Positions 8,983 through 17,473 of a stretch of DNA of 64,000 nt are shown one piece after another. The stretch covers positions 248,001 through 312,000 of the forward strand of contig JANSYA010000005.1 in the NCBI GenBank assembly GCA_024742665.1, given 5' to 3'. Position 1 is the first letter of the stretch. The number at the start of each line of letters is the position of its first letter. Position numbers and translations under genes: made by a program. The stretch is from a bacterium (GTDB taxonomy: Bacteria; Spirochaetota; Leptospiria; Leptospirales; Leptonemataceae). Under the pieces are notes generated by a model. The model had not been told where the DNA came from. It saw nothing but the letters and a program-made list of their open reading frames with translations, and ran no database searches.

Positions 8983-9582
8983 TTAGAGTCCGTTCAATTC
9001 GCCGAAGCCGCCCCGGAAAACGATTTCTGAAAGCGCTTTGCGAGTGCGGGGCGCGGCTTCTTTTTCGCGCAGAGCCTCGCTTAAATTTTGCGGATCGCCG
9101 GGATAGCCAATCGTGGCCATCGAAACGACCGTATATTCCGGCGGCACGCCGAGATCTTGCGCCGCCTGCGCCGCGTCGAAGCCGGCCATTTCATGCACAT
9201 GTAGACCGAGACTCGCGGCCTGGAGACTCAAATTGCCGAGAGCCAGTCCCAGATCGTGTTCGGCGTGGCGATTGGCCTTGCCGTTTTTCTCGAAGCTCTT
9301 AGCCGCCAGAGTCAGCATCAAGACGGGCGCTGCTTTCGCCCAGGCCTGATTGAATTCTACCAGGCAGGCGAGCAGGCGTTCGAACTCGGCGGGTTCTTCG
9401 CGCGTCGCGTACACGAAACGCCAGGGCTGCTCGTTAAAACAAGAGGCGGCCCAGCGCGCGGCTTCGAACAGGGTGCGCAGCGTTTCGGCGTCGACGTTTT
9501 TGTCGGCGAAGCTGCGCAGACTGCGCCGGGTCTGGATGTTTTTATCAAGATTGGAAGCGGGTTGGTTTTCGTTTGCGGTCAT
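8983..9582 (-). CDS. Nitroreductase-family FMN oxidoreductase
   Basis: A 199-residue member of the nitroreductase family, FMN-dependent NAD(P)H oxidoreductases that act as dimers in the cytosol. The N-terminal flavin-phosphate motif appears as 'TRRSLRSF', followed by 'ARWAASCFNEQPWRFVYA'. The second motif 'DLGLALGNLSLQAASLGL' and the late 'MATIGYPGDP' are also typical. Length fits the family. The physiological substrate cannot be told from sequence. Confidence 0.85.
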   Translation of the reverse strand: MTANENQPASNLDKNIQTRRSLRSFADKNVDAETLRTLFEAARWAASCFNEQPWRFVYATREEPAEFERLLACLVEFNQAWAKAAPVLMLTLAAKSFEKNGKANRHAEHDLGLALGNLSLQAASLGLHVHEMAGFDAAQAAQDLGVPPEYTVVSMATIGYPGDPQNLSEALREKEAAPRTRKALSEIVFRGGFGELNGL

Positions 9583-9689
9583 AGGTTTCGTACATATAAG
9601 AGCCGTTCCTACAGCTCGTGCGACTCCAGCATAAGTAATTCACGAAGTGCGCGTCCAGAGAAAAACCGAACAGTCGCGCAGGGCGAGCG

Positions 9690-12221
9690 CTACCGACCGC
9701 GATTGCGCAGGCCGTCTTCGAGCCAGAGCCACGCGGGCGTGACGGCAAGACTCAAGTAAGCTATATAGATTGCGCAGGCAATTTGCACCAGCCACTGCGT
9801 GCGCTGGAAGGTGTTCGGAAAGTATCCCATGGCGATCACCGCTGAGACGAGCATAATGATCGCAGCGACGCAGGTCGACGACGCCATTCGGCTGCCGGTC
9901 AGCCAGAGTCTTCGGTCGGCGTTCGCTTCTCCGGCGTGAGTCAGCTGCCGCAAATGGTCCAGAGCGAAGAGGACTGGAATCATCGCGCTGGCGGTGAGCA
10001 GTGGCAGCGACGCGATCCAGATCAGCGTCGGTTGCTCGCCGGCTGCGCCCAGGACGAAGAGGCTTACGATCGTGCCTCCCACAGGTCCGGGGATGATGGC
10101 GATCAGCACGGGCAACAGGGAGCGATAGTGCACGCAGGCCCATGCGATGATGCCGGCGATTACAAGCAAACACAGGGCAGCCGCGAACAGTGCGGCGAAG
10201 GGCCAGCGTGGTTCGGGTAGCGGAATCAATTCCAGATCAAAGTCGGATAGTTCATCGATGATGCGATCGACGATCGATTCCGTGGCTATCCGGCTTGCTT
10301 CGGTCGGAAAGACCCGGAGACTCCTCACGCTCTCCCCGTTCCAGCGGGTAATCAGCTCAGGCCGATTGAATTGCGCCGCGACGGCGGTATACTCCAGCAC
10401 TTCGTCTTCGACACCCGCGATCCCCGGTTCGAACTCCAATAGCTGTCGCAGCGCCTGGATCGCCGCGTTTTGTTGTGACGGCGCGCCCTTTACGCGAATA
10501 TCGACGACCCCTGTGGGGGGTGAAATCCGGTGCTTCCGAACTTCGATGACGGGCGCTCCGGGTTCCGGCAGTACGATCGGCATTGCAGAACGTACGGCGC
10601 GGATCTCTGCGGGTTTTTTGGAAACGATGGGCCAGTGGGTTTCGAGAATGGCGGCCAGCTCTTCCGCTTCGTACGAGCCCTGCGGTTCATATTGCAAATA
10701 GACGGTCGCGAAGTGCGGTGCGTATTTTGTCCGCGGGGAGTGTTCCGGGCGGGTGTACATTTCGCCCACGCCGCTCGTTGCCAGCAAACCCCGGGAAGCG
10801 TGACGTGTCAGAATCTTCTCGACCATGCGCATATCGCGTTCCGTTTCCGCGCGCGAAGAACCTGGCGTGTTGCGCAGCGCGACCCGGTAGCCGGAGGAAT
10901 TTTTCGTGAAAAGAGTAAACTTTAAGTCTGGAAAAGTTAACAGGATTCCGGCAATCACAACTGCCGGAAAAAGAACCAGCGCGCTCAGGGCCGGCGCACC
11001 GATCGAAGCGAAGCGGTTGAGTACGCGTCCCGGTAAACTGAAAATCGCTCGGGTGGCCGGATTCGGCCCGGGCTCGCGCGTCTGATACTGAACCAGAATC
11101 GCGAGCGGAATCAAAATCAAAAAAAACGCGCTCGCGGCCAGCTGCAGCGGCCGCAGAAACATCCCGATCGGACCATTCGCTAAGGTCACTGGAAAGACCA
11201 GTAGCAGCGGAATCGCCCCGGCAATCATCACCGGTATCGCTTTCGGCGCAGCCTGCGCGTCGCGTACGGCGCCGGCGGCGAAAACCAACAGTCCGACCGC
11301 GAAGAGCAATCCGCCGGGCAAAATCGCCGCGGAAACCAGATTCAAACCGGCGCCGCTGATACTCAGACTGGCATGCCACAGGGCGAAGAGCACGCACAGG
11401 TCCAATCCCACGAACAAAGCCACACGCCCGCCCCGGAAGATCCAGAGAAGCAGGCAGCTCAGGACGGCGATCAGTGCGCCGATCCAGGGCAGGGGTCGCA
11501 ATCGATCGTAAATTAAGCGCGAATTCCGAAACGCTGCGAAGCGTGCTCCGGTTTCGGGGAAGCGTGCGAAATTCGCTTCGATTGCCTCGACGATGTGCAC
11601 GTGGTCCGCATCGATTCCACCGCGGATATTCAGAATGTGGGCGCTTTCGCCGTCGATGGTGCGCACGCCGTCGTTTTCAAAGGGAAATTCCGCGTCGGCC
11701 TTCAGCGGCTTTAGATCCCTGCGGATTTCGGCGATCTGTTGTTCGACGCGTGCCGGCGCGGCGCTATCGATCGGCAGCGCGACTTCCGCGATCGCTTCGC
11801 GCGTCGTGACGATGCGCTCGACTTGAAGTTTTAAGTCCGGCGCGGAGTTCGATACAAGATCATCGGCCTGAAACGCGGCGATCTGTTCGTAAAAGGCGGA
11901 GCGTAGCTCTTCCGGCGCCGTGCGTACGAACTGAGCTTCGATTGTCGCGCGATTGCTTTGGACGCGGGTTTCGACGCTTTCGAAAAGTTCCGGCGGCGAA
12001 AGTTCTGTCGCGACCCGCCGTCCGGCCTGCATAAAAAAAGTTTCGAGGGGTATGGCGATGTCGCGTTCCGCAGCGGCCGCGTCTCGATCCGAAAATTTCG
12101 CGTAGAGATGGATGCGCCCCAGGTCGGCCGGCGGCATCAGACTGCGCCGGGGCTGCACGGCGAAGGCCGAAACCGCGGCGACGGCGACCAGTAAGCCCGT
12201 AAGAAATTGCCAGGTCTTCAT
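9690..12221 (-). CDS. RND-superfamily permease-like protein lacking proton-relay residues
   Basis: An 843-residue membrane protein with the two-fold RND arrangement: one N-terminal helix, a periplasmic domain, a block of helices (about 247-420), a second periplasmic domain, and a second block (about 690-835). It is about 200 residues shorter than AcrB-type pumps. In the helix equivalent to AcrB TM4 the usual 'GLLVDDAI' reads 'GLLVFAAGAV' (F314-A315 in place of the two Asp). The Lys-bearing helix of the second half reads 'LLTASAMIPVLFALDH' with no Lys. I infer that it no longer works as a proton-driven pump. The start ATG overlaps the dinB stop by 4 nt, so it is translationally coupled to dinB. 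No periplasmic adaptor or TolC is adjacent. Confidence 0.65.
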   Translation of the reverse strand: MKTWQFLTGLLVAVAAVSAFAVQPRRSLMPPADLGRIHLYAKFSDRDAAAAERDIAIPLETFFMQAGRRVATELSPPELFESVETRVQSNRATIEAQFVRTAPEELRSAFYEQIAAFQADDLVSNSAPDLKLQVERIVTTREAIAEVALPIDSAAPARVEQQIAEIRRDLKPLKADAEFPFENDGVRTIDGESAHILNIRGGIDADHVHIVEAIEANFARFPETGARFAAFRNSRLIYDRLRPLPWIGALIAVLSCLLLWIFRGGRVALFVGLDLCVLFALWHASLSISGAGLNLVSAAILPGGLLFAVGLLVFAAGAVRDAQAAPKAIPVMIAGAIPLLLVFPVTLANGPIGMFLRPLQLAASAFFLILIPLAILVQYQTREPGPNPATRAIFSLPGRVLNRFASIGAPALSALVLFPAVVIAGILLTFPDLKFTLFTKNSSGYRVALRNTPGSSRAETERDMRMVEKILTRHASRGLLATSGVGEMYTRPEHSPRTKYAPHFATVYLQYEPQGSYEAEELAAILETHWPIVSKKPAEIRAVRSAMPIVLPEPGAPVIEVRKHRISPPTGVVDIRVKGAPSQQNAAIQALRQLLEFEPGIAGVEDEVLEYTAVAAQFNRPELITRWNGESVRSLRVFPTEASRIATESIVDRIIDELSDFDLELIPLPEPRWPFAALFAAALCLLVIAGIIAWACVHYRSLLPVLIAIIPGPVGGTIVSLFVLGAAGEQPTLIWIASLPLLTASAMIPVLFALDHLRQLTHAGEANADRRLWLTGSRMASSTCVAAIIMLVSAVIAMGYFPNTFQRTQWLVQIACAIYIAYLSLAVTPAWLWLEDGLRNRGR

Positions 12222-13507
12222 AACAGCGATCCGCGTTTGATGTGATTGCCGAATTTGTCTTTGAGATCGTCGAGCAGCTCATCGCGCCGGCGTTCCGAGC
12301 GATCGCGTTTGTCCCCGGGATGACCGGCGGAGTGTTCCCCGGAATCTTGCCCGGAACTCTGCGAAAGATCGCCGAAGAGATCCATCTGAGAAATCCGGGC
12401 GGCTTTCTTTTGAACGGGATCCGGGTCATCGGCGAAAAGCAGATTCGATACGCCGATGCCGATCAAACGCACAGCTTTGCCCCGCCGATCGAAGGCGCGA
12501 AACATTTGCAGCGCCGTTTCGCGAATCGTTTTAGTTTCGTCCGTCGGCTCTGGCACGGTCTTGCTGCGCGTAAAAGTTTCGAATCCGGTCAGGCGAATTT
12601 TTAAGACGACGGTTCGACCGCGCGCGTCTTCGCGGCGCAGATTGCGCGTGAGCGTCTCCGCTATTTTATACAGCACCTGTTCCAGTCGGTCGTTATCGTC
12701 CACGTCGTGTTCAAACGTGGTTTCTTCGCTGATGGACTTGCGTCGCCAGCCCGTGCGCACCGGGCGATCGTCCAGGCCCTTGGCCAATCGCCAGAAGTGT
12801 TCGCCGTGATTGCCGAGGGCTTTGCGCACCTCACCGAGCTCGGCTTTCGCCAGGTCGCCGATTTGCCAGTAGCCGCAGGTCTTGAGTTTCAAGACTGTCT
12901 TCTTGCCGGCGCCCCACAGCCGTTCGACGGGCAGTCGGCCGAGAAATTCGCGTTCGCGACCCGGCGCGCAGATCGTCAGTCCGTCGGGCTTTTCTAAATC
13001 CGAAGCGACCTTCGCAATATATTTGTTCGGCGCGATACCGACGCTCGCGGTCAGCCCCGTTTCGGCGCGAATGGTATCTTTGATGCGTTGGCCGAGTTCC
13101 GGTGCCTGACCGAAGAGGCGTTCGGTGCCGGTGCAGTCCAGAAACGCTTCGTCAATGCTGACCTGTTCGACCGTCGGCGAAAAACTCTGCAGAATCTTCA
13201 TAATCGCTTTGGATAATTCGCTGTAGCGCGCATAAGCAGGCGGGATAAAGATCCCCTGGGGACACAGGCGATACGCCTGGCTCACGGGCTGAGCGGAGTG
13301 CACGCCGAATTTGCGTGCGATATAATTGCAGGTCGACACGACCCCGCGTCCCTGCCCGCCCTTTGGATCGGCGCCAATGATCAAAGGCTGGCCCCTGTAT
13401 TCGGGATGGTCCAGCTCCTCGACTGCCGCATAAAAAGCGTCCATGTCGACGTGGACAATCGTGCGATTGGATTTCGCGGCCGGGTCTGGAGATTCGGAAG
13501 CTGTCAT
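12218..13507 (-). CDS. dinB: DNA polymerase IV (Y-family)
   Basis: A translesion polymerase. The ATG at 13507 is preferred (429 residues) over a TTG at 13546 that would overlap the upstream gene. Motifs are all present: 'VHVDMDAFYAAVEELDHP', the catalytic 'QVSIDEAFLD', the helix-hairpin-helix 'LWGAGKKTVLKLK', and a little-finger domain ending in a beta-clamp motif 'QMDLFGD'. A charged tail of about 45 residues follows the clamp motif, longer than usual. It sits between a PP2C phosphatase gene and the RND-like gene. No LexA box was recognised. Confidence 0.93.
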   Translation of the reverse strand: MTASESPDPAAKSNRTIVHVDMDAFYAAVEELDHPEYRGQPLIIGADPKGGQGRGVVSTCNYIARKFGVHSAQPVSQAYRLCPQGIFIPPAYARYSELSKAIMKILQSFSPTVEQVSIDEAFLDCTGTERLFGQAPELGQRIKDTIRAETGLTASVGIAPNKYIAKVASDLEKPDGLTICAPGREREFLGRLPVERLWGAGKKTVLKLKTCGYWQIGDLAKAELGEVRKALGNHGEHFWRLAKGLDDRPVRTGWRRKSISEETTFEHDVDDNDRLEQVLYKIAETLTRNLRREDARGRTVVLKIRLTGFETFTRSKTVPEPTDETKTIRETALQMFRAFDRRGKAVRLIGIGVSNLLFADDPDPVQKKAARISQMDLFGDLSQSSGQDSGEHSAGHPGDKRDRSERRRDELLDDLKDKFGNHIKRGSLL

Positions 13508-13532
13508 CGGAGTCGCTATCCGGCGACGAGTA

Positions 13533-14936
13533 TCATTTGATTTCAATCAGCGCAAGCATTACGTCGTCGCGAAAGCGCTCAAAATCGGGTCGATTGCGCA
13601 CTTCTTCTATGATCCGGCCAGGTAGATCGGCCGTTGCGACCTCCGTCGCGCTGGCCAGAATCTCTTCGATGGCCAGGCTTAGATCGATCGAGGCGCCGTT
13701 GCGCGGCGTGTATTCCAGCAGTCCGTCGGTATAGAGTAGAAAACGATCGCCGGATTGCATGGGCAGGGCGGCTTCCGTGGCGATTGGCGTGTGGATTCGG
13801 TAGCCGATGACCGAGCCTTCGCTCTCCAGCTCGCGAAAGGCCGCGCCCGCCTGGGAATACATGACGAGGGGATGACCGGCGTTCGAGAGGCGAATCTCTT
13901 TGTTCGGCAGATCGAAGCACATATATACCGCGGTCGCGTGATGGCTGCGGTATTCTCGCGAAACGATTTCGTCAAGATGGTCGAGCAATTCCGCCGGTCG
14001 CATTCGCAGGCGATAGGGTAAAGTCGCCAGAATTACTTTCATCGCCGCGGTCATCATCGCGCTGGAAATTCCGTGACCGGCGACGTCGGCGAAAAAGAAT
14101 CCGAGACTGCCTTCGCGCATATTTAAGAGATCGTAAAAATCGCCGCCCGTATGGTTTTCCGGACTGCGATAAACGTGCAGCCGCATGAAATCGTTTTCGA
14201 CGAAATTCGGAAACAACGATTCGTGTACCCGACTGGCGAGTTCCAGATCCGCGTCCTCCTGACGTCTTCGCGCGAGCAGTTCCAGATAACGTTGCACGCC
14301 GGAAAATAAAATCGATTCCAGAAAGAGCGCGAAGAGTACCGCCCAGGCGAAAGTGAAGGCCGCCCGAAACACGGGCTCTTCGCCCGATGCCGGAGCCGCC
14401 GCGCCTATGTGTACACTCAGGGCCCAGTGCAGACACAGGAATGACACAACCGGCAGACCCGGAAGCCGGCCGGCTCGCAGAGCCTGCGCCAGGGAAAACG
14501 CGATGTACAATAGAAATTGATCCGCCGCGTCACCGGTGCCGGCGACGTGGGATAATATCAAAAATGACAATATATAAAAAATTGAGTAATAGCCATGAAA
14601 CCATCGACCTGGAAAGCGAAGCAGTGCGAAGAATACCGTAAGCACCGCGATCGAAGCGAGCGCGATATAATTTGAACCGAAGACGCCTTCGTCGGCCGCT
14701 CTATGTCCGAGAGCGGCTTCCAACAGCAATAAAATGAAAGTGCTGGCGCCAAAAGTCGCGACGATCAACCTTTCGATCGATACAAGCAATTCCTGAAGCA
14801 TCCGTCGATCCGCCAGGGAAGCCGGCGTTGGACGAAACATAAACTTTTTAAGGTGATCGGCGAGATCAGAGATATAGATCAATACACCGCTATCAGGGTT
14901 GTTCGAAAAATATGATTTCTTTAATTTTGGAACCAT
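13533..14936 (-). CDS. Membrane-bound SpoIIE/RsbU-type PP2C phosphatase
   Basis: A 467-residue protein with six predicted membrane helices (about residues 50-240) and a cytosolic SpoIIE-type Ser/Thr phosphatase domain (about 255-465). Motifs include 'HTGGDFYDLL', 'FFFADVAGHGISSAMMTAAMK' (about residues 305-325), 'LSNAGHPLVMY' and 'LYTDGLLEYTP', which carry the metal-binding aspartates. Such enzymes usually dephosphorylate anti-sigma-factor antagonists. The annotated ATG overlaps the preceding gene by 44 nt; internal starts (for example ATG at 14840) are possible. It directly follows the csrA segment, which hints at a regulatory role in motility; no antagonist or anti-sigma gene is adjacent. 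Confidence 0.88.
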   Translation of the reverse strand: MVPKLKKSYFSNNPDSGVLIYISDLADHLKKFMFRPTPASLADRRMLQELLVSIERLIVATFGASTFILLLLEAALGHRAADEGVFGSNYIALASIAVLTVFFALLRFPGRWFHGYYSIFYILSFLILSHVAGTGDAADQFLLYIAFSLAQALRAGRLPGLPVVSFLCLHWALSVHIGAAAPASGEEPVFRAAFTFAWAVLFALFLESILFSGVQRYLELLARRRQEDADLELASRVHESLFPNFVENDFMRLHVYRSPENHTGGDFYDLLNMREGSLGFFFADVAGHGISSAMMTAAMKVILATLPYRLRMRPAELLDHLDEIVSREYRSHHATAVYMCFDLPNKEIRLSNAGHPLVMYSQAGAAFRELESEGSVIGYRIHTPIATEAALPMQSGDRFLLYTDGLLEYTPRNGASIDLSLAIEEILASATEVATADLPGRIIEEVRNRPDFERFRDDVMLALIEIK

Positions 14937-15306
14937 TCAGGCGTAAACCGATGTTCCAGCCTGTTTGCAGAAAGTCATTCAGTTTTCTAATAACGCGTAA
15001 GCATTCGCGCGGCCCTTCGCACGCGTAGTGCAGTGCATGAGAATTCGCGTGAAAGGCCCAGACTCCGGGATGAGTCGTTAGAATAGTTACGAAGTGTCCC
15101 TCTTCGTTCGATTCGTACGCGATGTGACTTATATAACGGCGGTTGGTTATGCGATACTCAAGCGAGCTTTCGGGATGCGGATACACGCCTTCGCGCGCTT
15201 GCGGCGATAATATTGTTACCGGCGCAATAAAAAATAGACTCACGGCGAAGACAGTCGCAGTGCGCTTCGCGATATTCGCGCGCGCCAGTGTTTGCGCAAT
15301 TCTCAC
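14893..15306 (-). CDS. Small secreted hypothetical protein
   Basis: A 137-residue protein. The GTG start overlaps the csrA stop in a GTGA arrangement, so translation is coupled to csrA. A signal peptide is likely: basic N-terminus, hydrophobic stretch to about residue 33 ('[18 protein letters not shown]'). The rest is a compact domain with two Cys near residues 94-101 that could form a disulfide. I do not recognise the family. Confidence 0.6.
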   Translation of the reverse strand: MRIAQTLARANIAKRTATVFAVSLFFIAPVTILSPQAREGVYPHPESSLEYRITNRRYISHIAYESNEEGHFVTILTTHPGVWAFHANSHALHYACEGPRECLRVIRKLNDFLQTGWNIGLRLNGSKIKEIIFFEQP

Positions 15307-15539
15307 GGTTTCTTTTTTTTGAGTAGTTTTCCAAGGCCTTCGAGGGATTGCGGTGTGGTTTTCGCCGCCTCTTTATTCTGGTCCTGGATTTCTTTGTACA
15401 CTTCCGCGCGATGTACGCTGACGGAACGCGGCGCGCGAATGCCGAGCTTGATTTGATCGCCTTTAATATCGACGACGACGACTTCAATTTCGTCGCCGAT
15501 CATAATCGATTCGTTGATTCTACGCGCTAGTACGAGCAC
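15303..15539 (-). CDS. csrA: Carbon storage regulator CsrA
   Basis: A 78-residue RNA-binding translational repressor. The start is a GTG at 15539, giving '[16 protein letters not shown]', the canonical CsrA opening; longer frame extensions run into fliW. A GGAAGG sequence inside the last fliW codons is well placed as ribosome binding site. The five-strand core ends around '[18 protein letters not shown]'; the tail is a basic low-complexity extension ending in KKKK, longer than in most homologues. It is 2 nt downstream of fliW. In bacteria with this pair, FliW binds and antagonises CsrA to couple flagellin translation to assembly. Confidence 0.93.
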   Translation of the reverse strand: MLVLARRINESIMIGDEIEVVVVDIKGDQIKLGIRAPRSVSVHRAEVYKEIQDQNKEAAKTTPQSLEGLGKLLKKKKP

Positions 15540-15541
15540 GA

Positions 15542-15982
15542 TCAGCCTTCCACTTGCTGCAAAATCTGGACGCGAACAAAGTGCTTGCTGTGATGCGAAA
15601 TCACCTGCCGGCCGATCTGTTTGGATTTGTTGAGCAAGATTGGACCCTGTAGATTCGCGGTCATCTTCTCGGGGTGTTTTTCGGGGATCGTGACGATTAC
15701 GTACATGTCGCAGTCGTCGATCTGCTTCGTTTGCAGTAGCTCCAGATCGCCGGGCGCGAGCTGCGGCGTATAATCCGAAATAAACAAAGCTGGATCTATA
15801 ATTACGAAAGCCAGCTCCGGATCGTTTACGCACTGCAGCCACAGAAAGGGCGAATCGCCTTTTTCCGCGAGCACAGTGAACTCCCGCACGTCGGGGAATC
15901 CGAATAGACCTTCGGGAAAGGTGAGGATATCCTCGGGCGCGATTTCGACCTGTCCCATCGCTTTCGTTGTTAGAACCGACAT
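15542..15982 (-). CDS. fliW: Flagellar assembly factor FliW
   Basis: A 146-residue protein with the FliW signatures '[13 protein letters not shown]' and '[19 protein letters not shown]', plus a C-terminal '[19 protein letters not shown]'. FliW is a cytosolic antagonist of CsrA and a flagellin-binding factor. It is 49 bp after flgL and 2 nt before csrA, the arrangement seen in many bacteria with the FliW-CsrA-flagellin switch. No flagellin gene is in the window. Confidence 0.93.
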   Translation of the reverse strand: MSVLTTKAMGQVEIAPEDILTFPEGLFGFPDVREFTVLAEKGDSPFLWLQCVNDPELAFVIIDPALFISDYTPQLAPGDLELLQTKQIDDCDMYVIVTIPEKHPEKMTANLQGPILLNKSKQIGRQVISHHSKHFVRVQILQQVEG

Positions 15983-16031
15983 TCCCTGAACCTTAATGAA
16001 TAGACTTTCTGAGCTGCGAGAGCTGTAAATA

Positions 16032-17297
16032 TTATCGGAGGAAATCCATTAGCTGCGGCTTGATAATTCGCGCGCCGACGTTCATCGCGTAAGTATTCAC
16101 AGTCTCCAGCCACTTCAGGTTGATGATCGTTTCCGGAATATCGATGCCTTCGCTCTTCGCAAGCAGCTCCTGCATATGGGTCTTATCCCAGGACACGCGT
16201 TTTTCATGTTCGGTCACGCGATTCTGGCGCGCGCCGACGTCCGCGCGATGGCGCAGCAGGTTGCCCATCGCTTCGTCGAGATTGGCTATATCGCGCCCGC
16301 CGATTTCTAATTGATCGCCCGCGAGTAAATCGTCGCGCAGTTTCGCCACCGCGTCGAAGAGACTCAGTCCGGATATCCGCGCGGCGTCCGCGAAGTTATT
16401 CGGCGGCTCGCTCTTGTCGGTATTAATCAGGCCCATGTCTTGCAAAACGGTGCTGCCGTCCAGATCCTCAAGCCAGATCTGGTGCGGCGAAGTCGAATGC
16501 AGCGACAGATTGTCCTGGCCGATCTTCGTCGCCTTCACTTCCAGATTCGCGCTGTTGATTTTGTCGATGATGTCATCGGCGGTATCGCCGGCGGCCACTC
16601 GAATTTCAGTGCCGTCGATGCGAAAGGCCTGGTCGGTCGTCGCGCGATAACCCGAGGCGTCTACCGCGCCGGTCACGGTCATATTCGTGCCCCAGAAGAC
16701 TTCGTTGCCCGCCAGGTTTACGTCTAAGTATTGATTGCGATCCACTTCGCGCAGCTGTTTGCCGATGTCGCCCTGGTACTTTACGCTAACGATCTGGTTT
16801 TCCAGTTCGACGCCGTTCATGCCGCGAATATTAGCCTGCACCGCTTCAAACGGAGGACGCTCGAGACTGTGTCCCGCGAAGAGGTAGCGGCCGGTCGCGT
16901 CGCGCTGGTTGCCGATCTCAATCAATTGACGGAGATGCTGGTCGATTTCGGTGGCGATGGCTTTGAGGTCTTCGCCGCGTTCGCCCTGGTAGGTTCCGTT
17001 CGCGCCCTGTACGGCGAGTACGCGGACGCGCTGTAGAATATCGCCGGCGCTTTGCAATTGCCCGTCGACGAGGTTGAGCCGGTTCTTCGCATGCATCAAA
17101 TTGTTGTCGAACTGGTCGAGCTCTTTGACTCGCGTGCGAAAGTACATTTGATTCGTCGCCGCGGAAGGATCGTCCGCCGGTCGGCGAATGCGACGACCCG
17201 TCGCCAGCTGGTTCTGGACTTTATCGAACTCTTGCTGATGCCGCATGGTATTGCGGATCAGCTGGTTGTTTTTCATGGTATCTGTTATGCGTATCAA
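16032..17297 (-). CDS. flgL: Flagellar hook-filament junction protein FlgL (HAP3)
   Basis: A 421-residue structural protein of the hook-filament junction. A TTG start at 17297 gives 'MIRITDTMKNNQLIRNT', the conserved FlgL opening; a GAGG lies about 8 nt upstream. The flagellin-like N-terminal coiled coil ('QNQLATGRRIRRPADDPSAA') and C-terminal helix ('WLETVNTYAMNVGARI') are both present, with a variable middle domain. It is exported by the flagellar type III system. A strongly folded leader element (17313-17406) separates it from flgK. Confidence 0.92.
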   Translation of the reverse strand: MIRITDTMKNNQLIRNTMRHQQEFDKVQNQLATGRRIRRPADDPSAATNQMYFRTRVKELDQFDNNLMHAKNRLNLVDGQLQSAGDILQRVRVLAVQGANGTYQGERGEDLKAIATEIDQHLRQLIEIGNQRDATGRYLFAGHSLERPPFEAVQANIRGMNGVELENQIVSVKYQGDIGKQLREVDRNQYLDVNLAGNEVFWGTNMTVTGAVDASGYRATTDQAFRIDGTEIRVAAGDTADDIIDKINSANLEVKATKIGQDNLSLHSTSPHQIWLEDLDGSTVLQDMGLINTDKSEPPNNFADAARISGLSLFDAVAKLRDDLLAGDQLEIGGRDIANLDEAMGNLLRHRADVGARQNRVTEHEKRVSWDKTHMQELLAKSEGIDIPETIINLKWLETVNTYAMNVGARIIKPQLMDFLR

Positions 17298-17312
17298 GTC
17301 GCTACCTCAGTC

Positions 17313-17406
17313 GCGCCCTCACGCCCCGCCCGGCGCGCGGTCGCCATCCTGGCTCCAGCGCGTCGGGGAGCGGACCTCCTGTCCGCTCGGCGGGACGTGA
17401 GGACGC
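17313..17406 (-). promoter_or_regulatory. Structured leader RNA of flgL with two GGA-bearing hairpin loops
   Basis: In the minus-strand RNA an 18-bp outer stem (17389-17406 with 17313-17330) pairs completely if two G-U wobbles are allowed. Inside it are an 8-bp hairpin (17368-17388, loop AGGAG) and a shorter one (17343-17353, loop AGGAU), the latter inside a further stem. GGA in a hairpin loop is the CsrA recognition feature, and the two GGA are about 30 nt apart. It ends about 15 nt before the flgL start. A dispersed palindromic repeat is the main alternative. Confidence 0.5.
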
Positions 17407-17473
17407 TCTGGTTGGGGTGGTTTATTATGGCGTTATACTATTTTCTGTGACTGTTTTCCGTTTTTCTTTTGTC

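Noticed and set aside
12552..12570. TGGCACGGTCTTGCT resembling a sigma-54 promoter on the plus strand
   Set aside because: The spacing between GG and GC is 9, not 10, and the site lies antisense inside dinB with no gene downstream on that strand.
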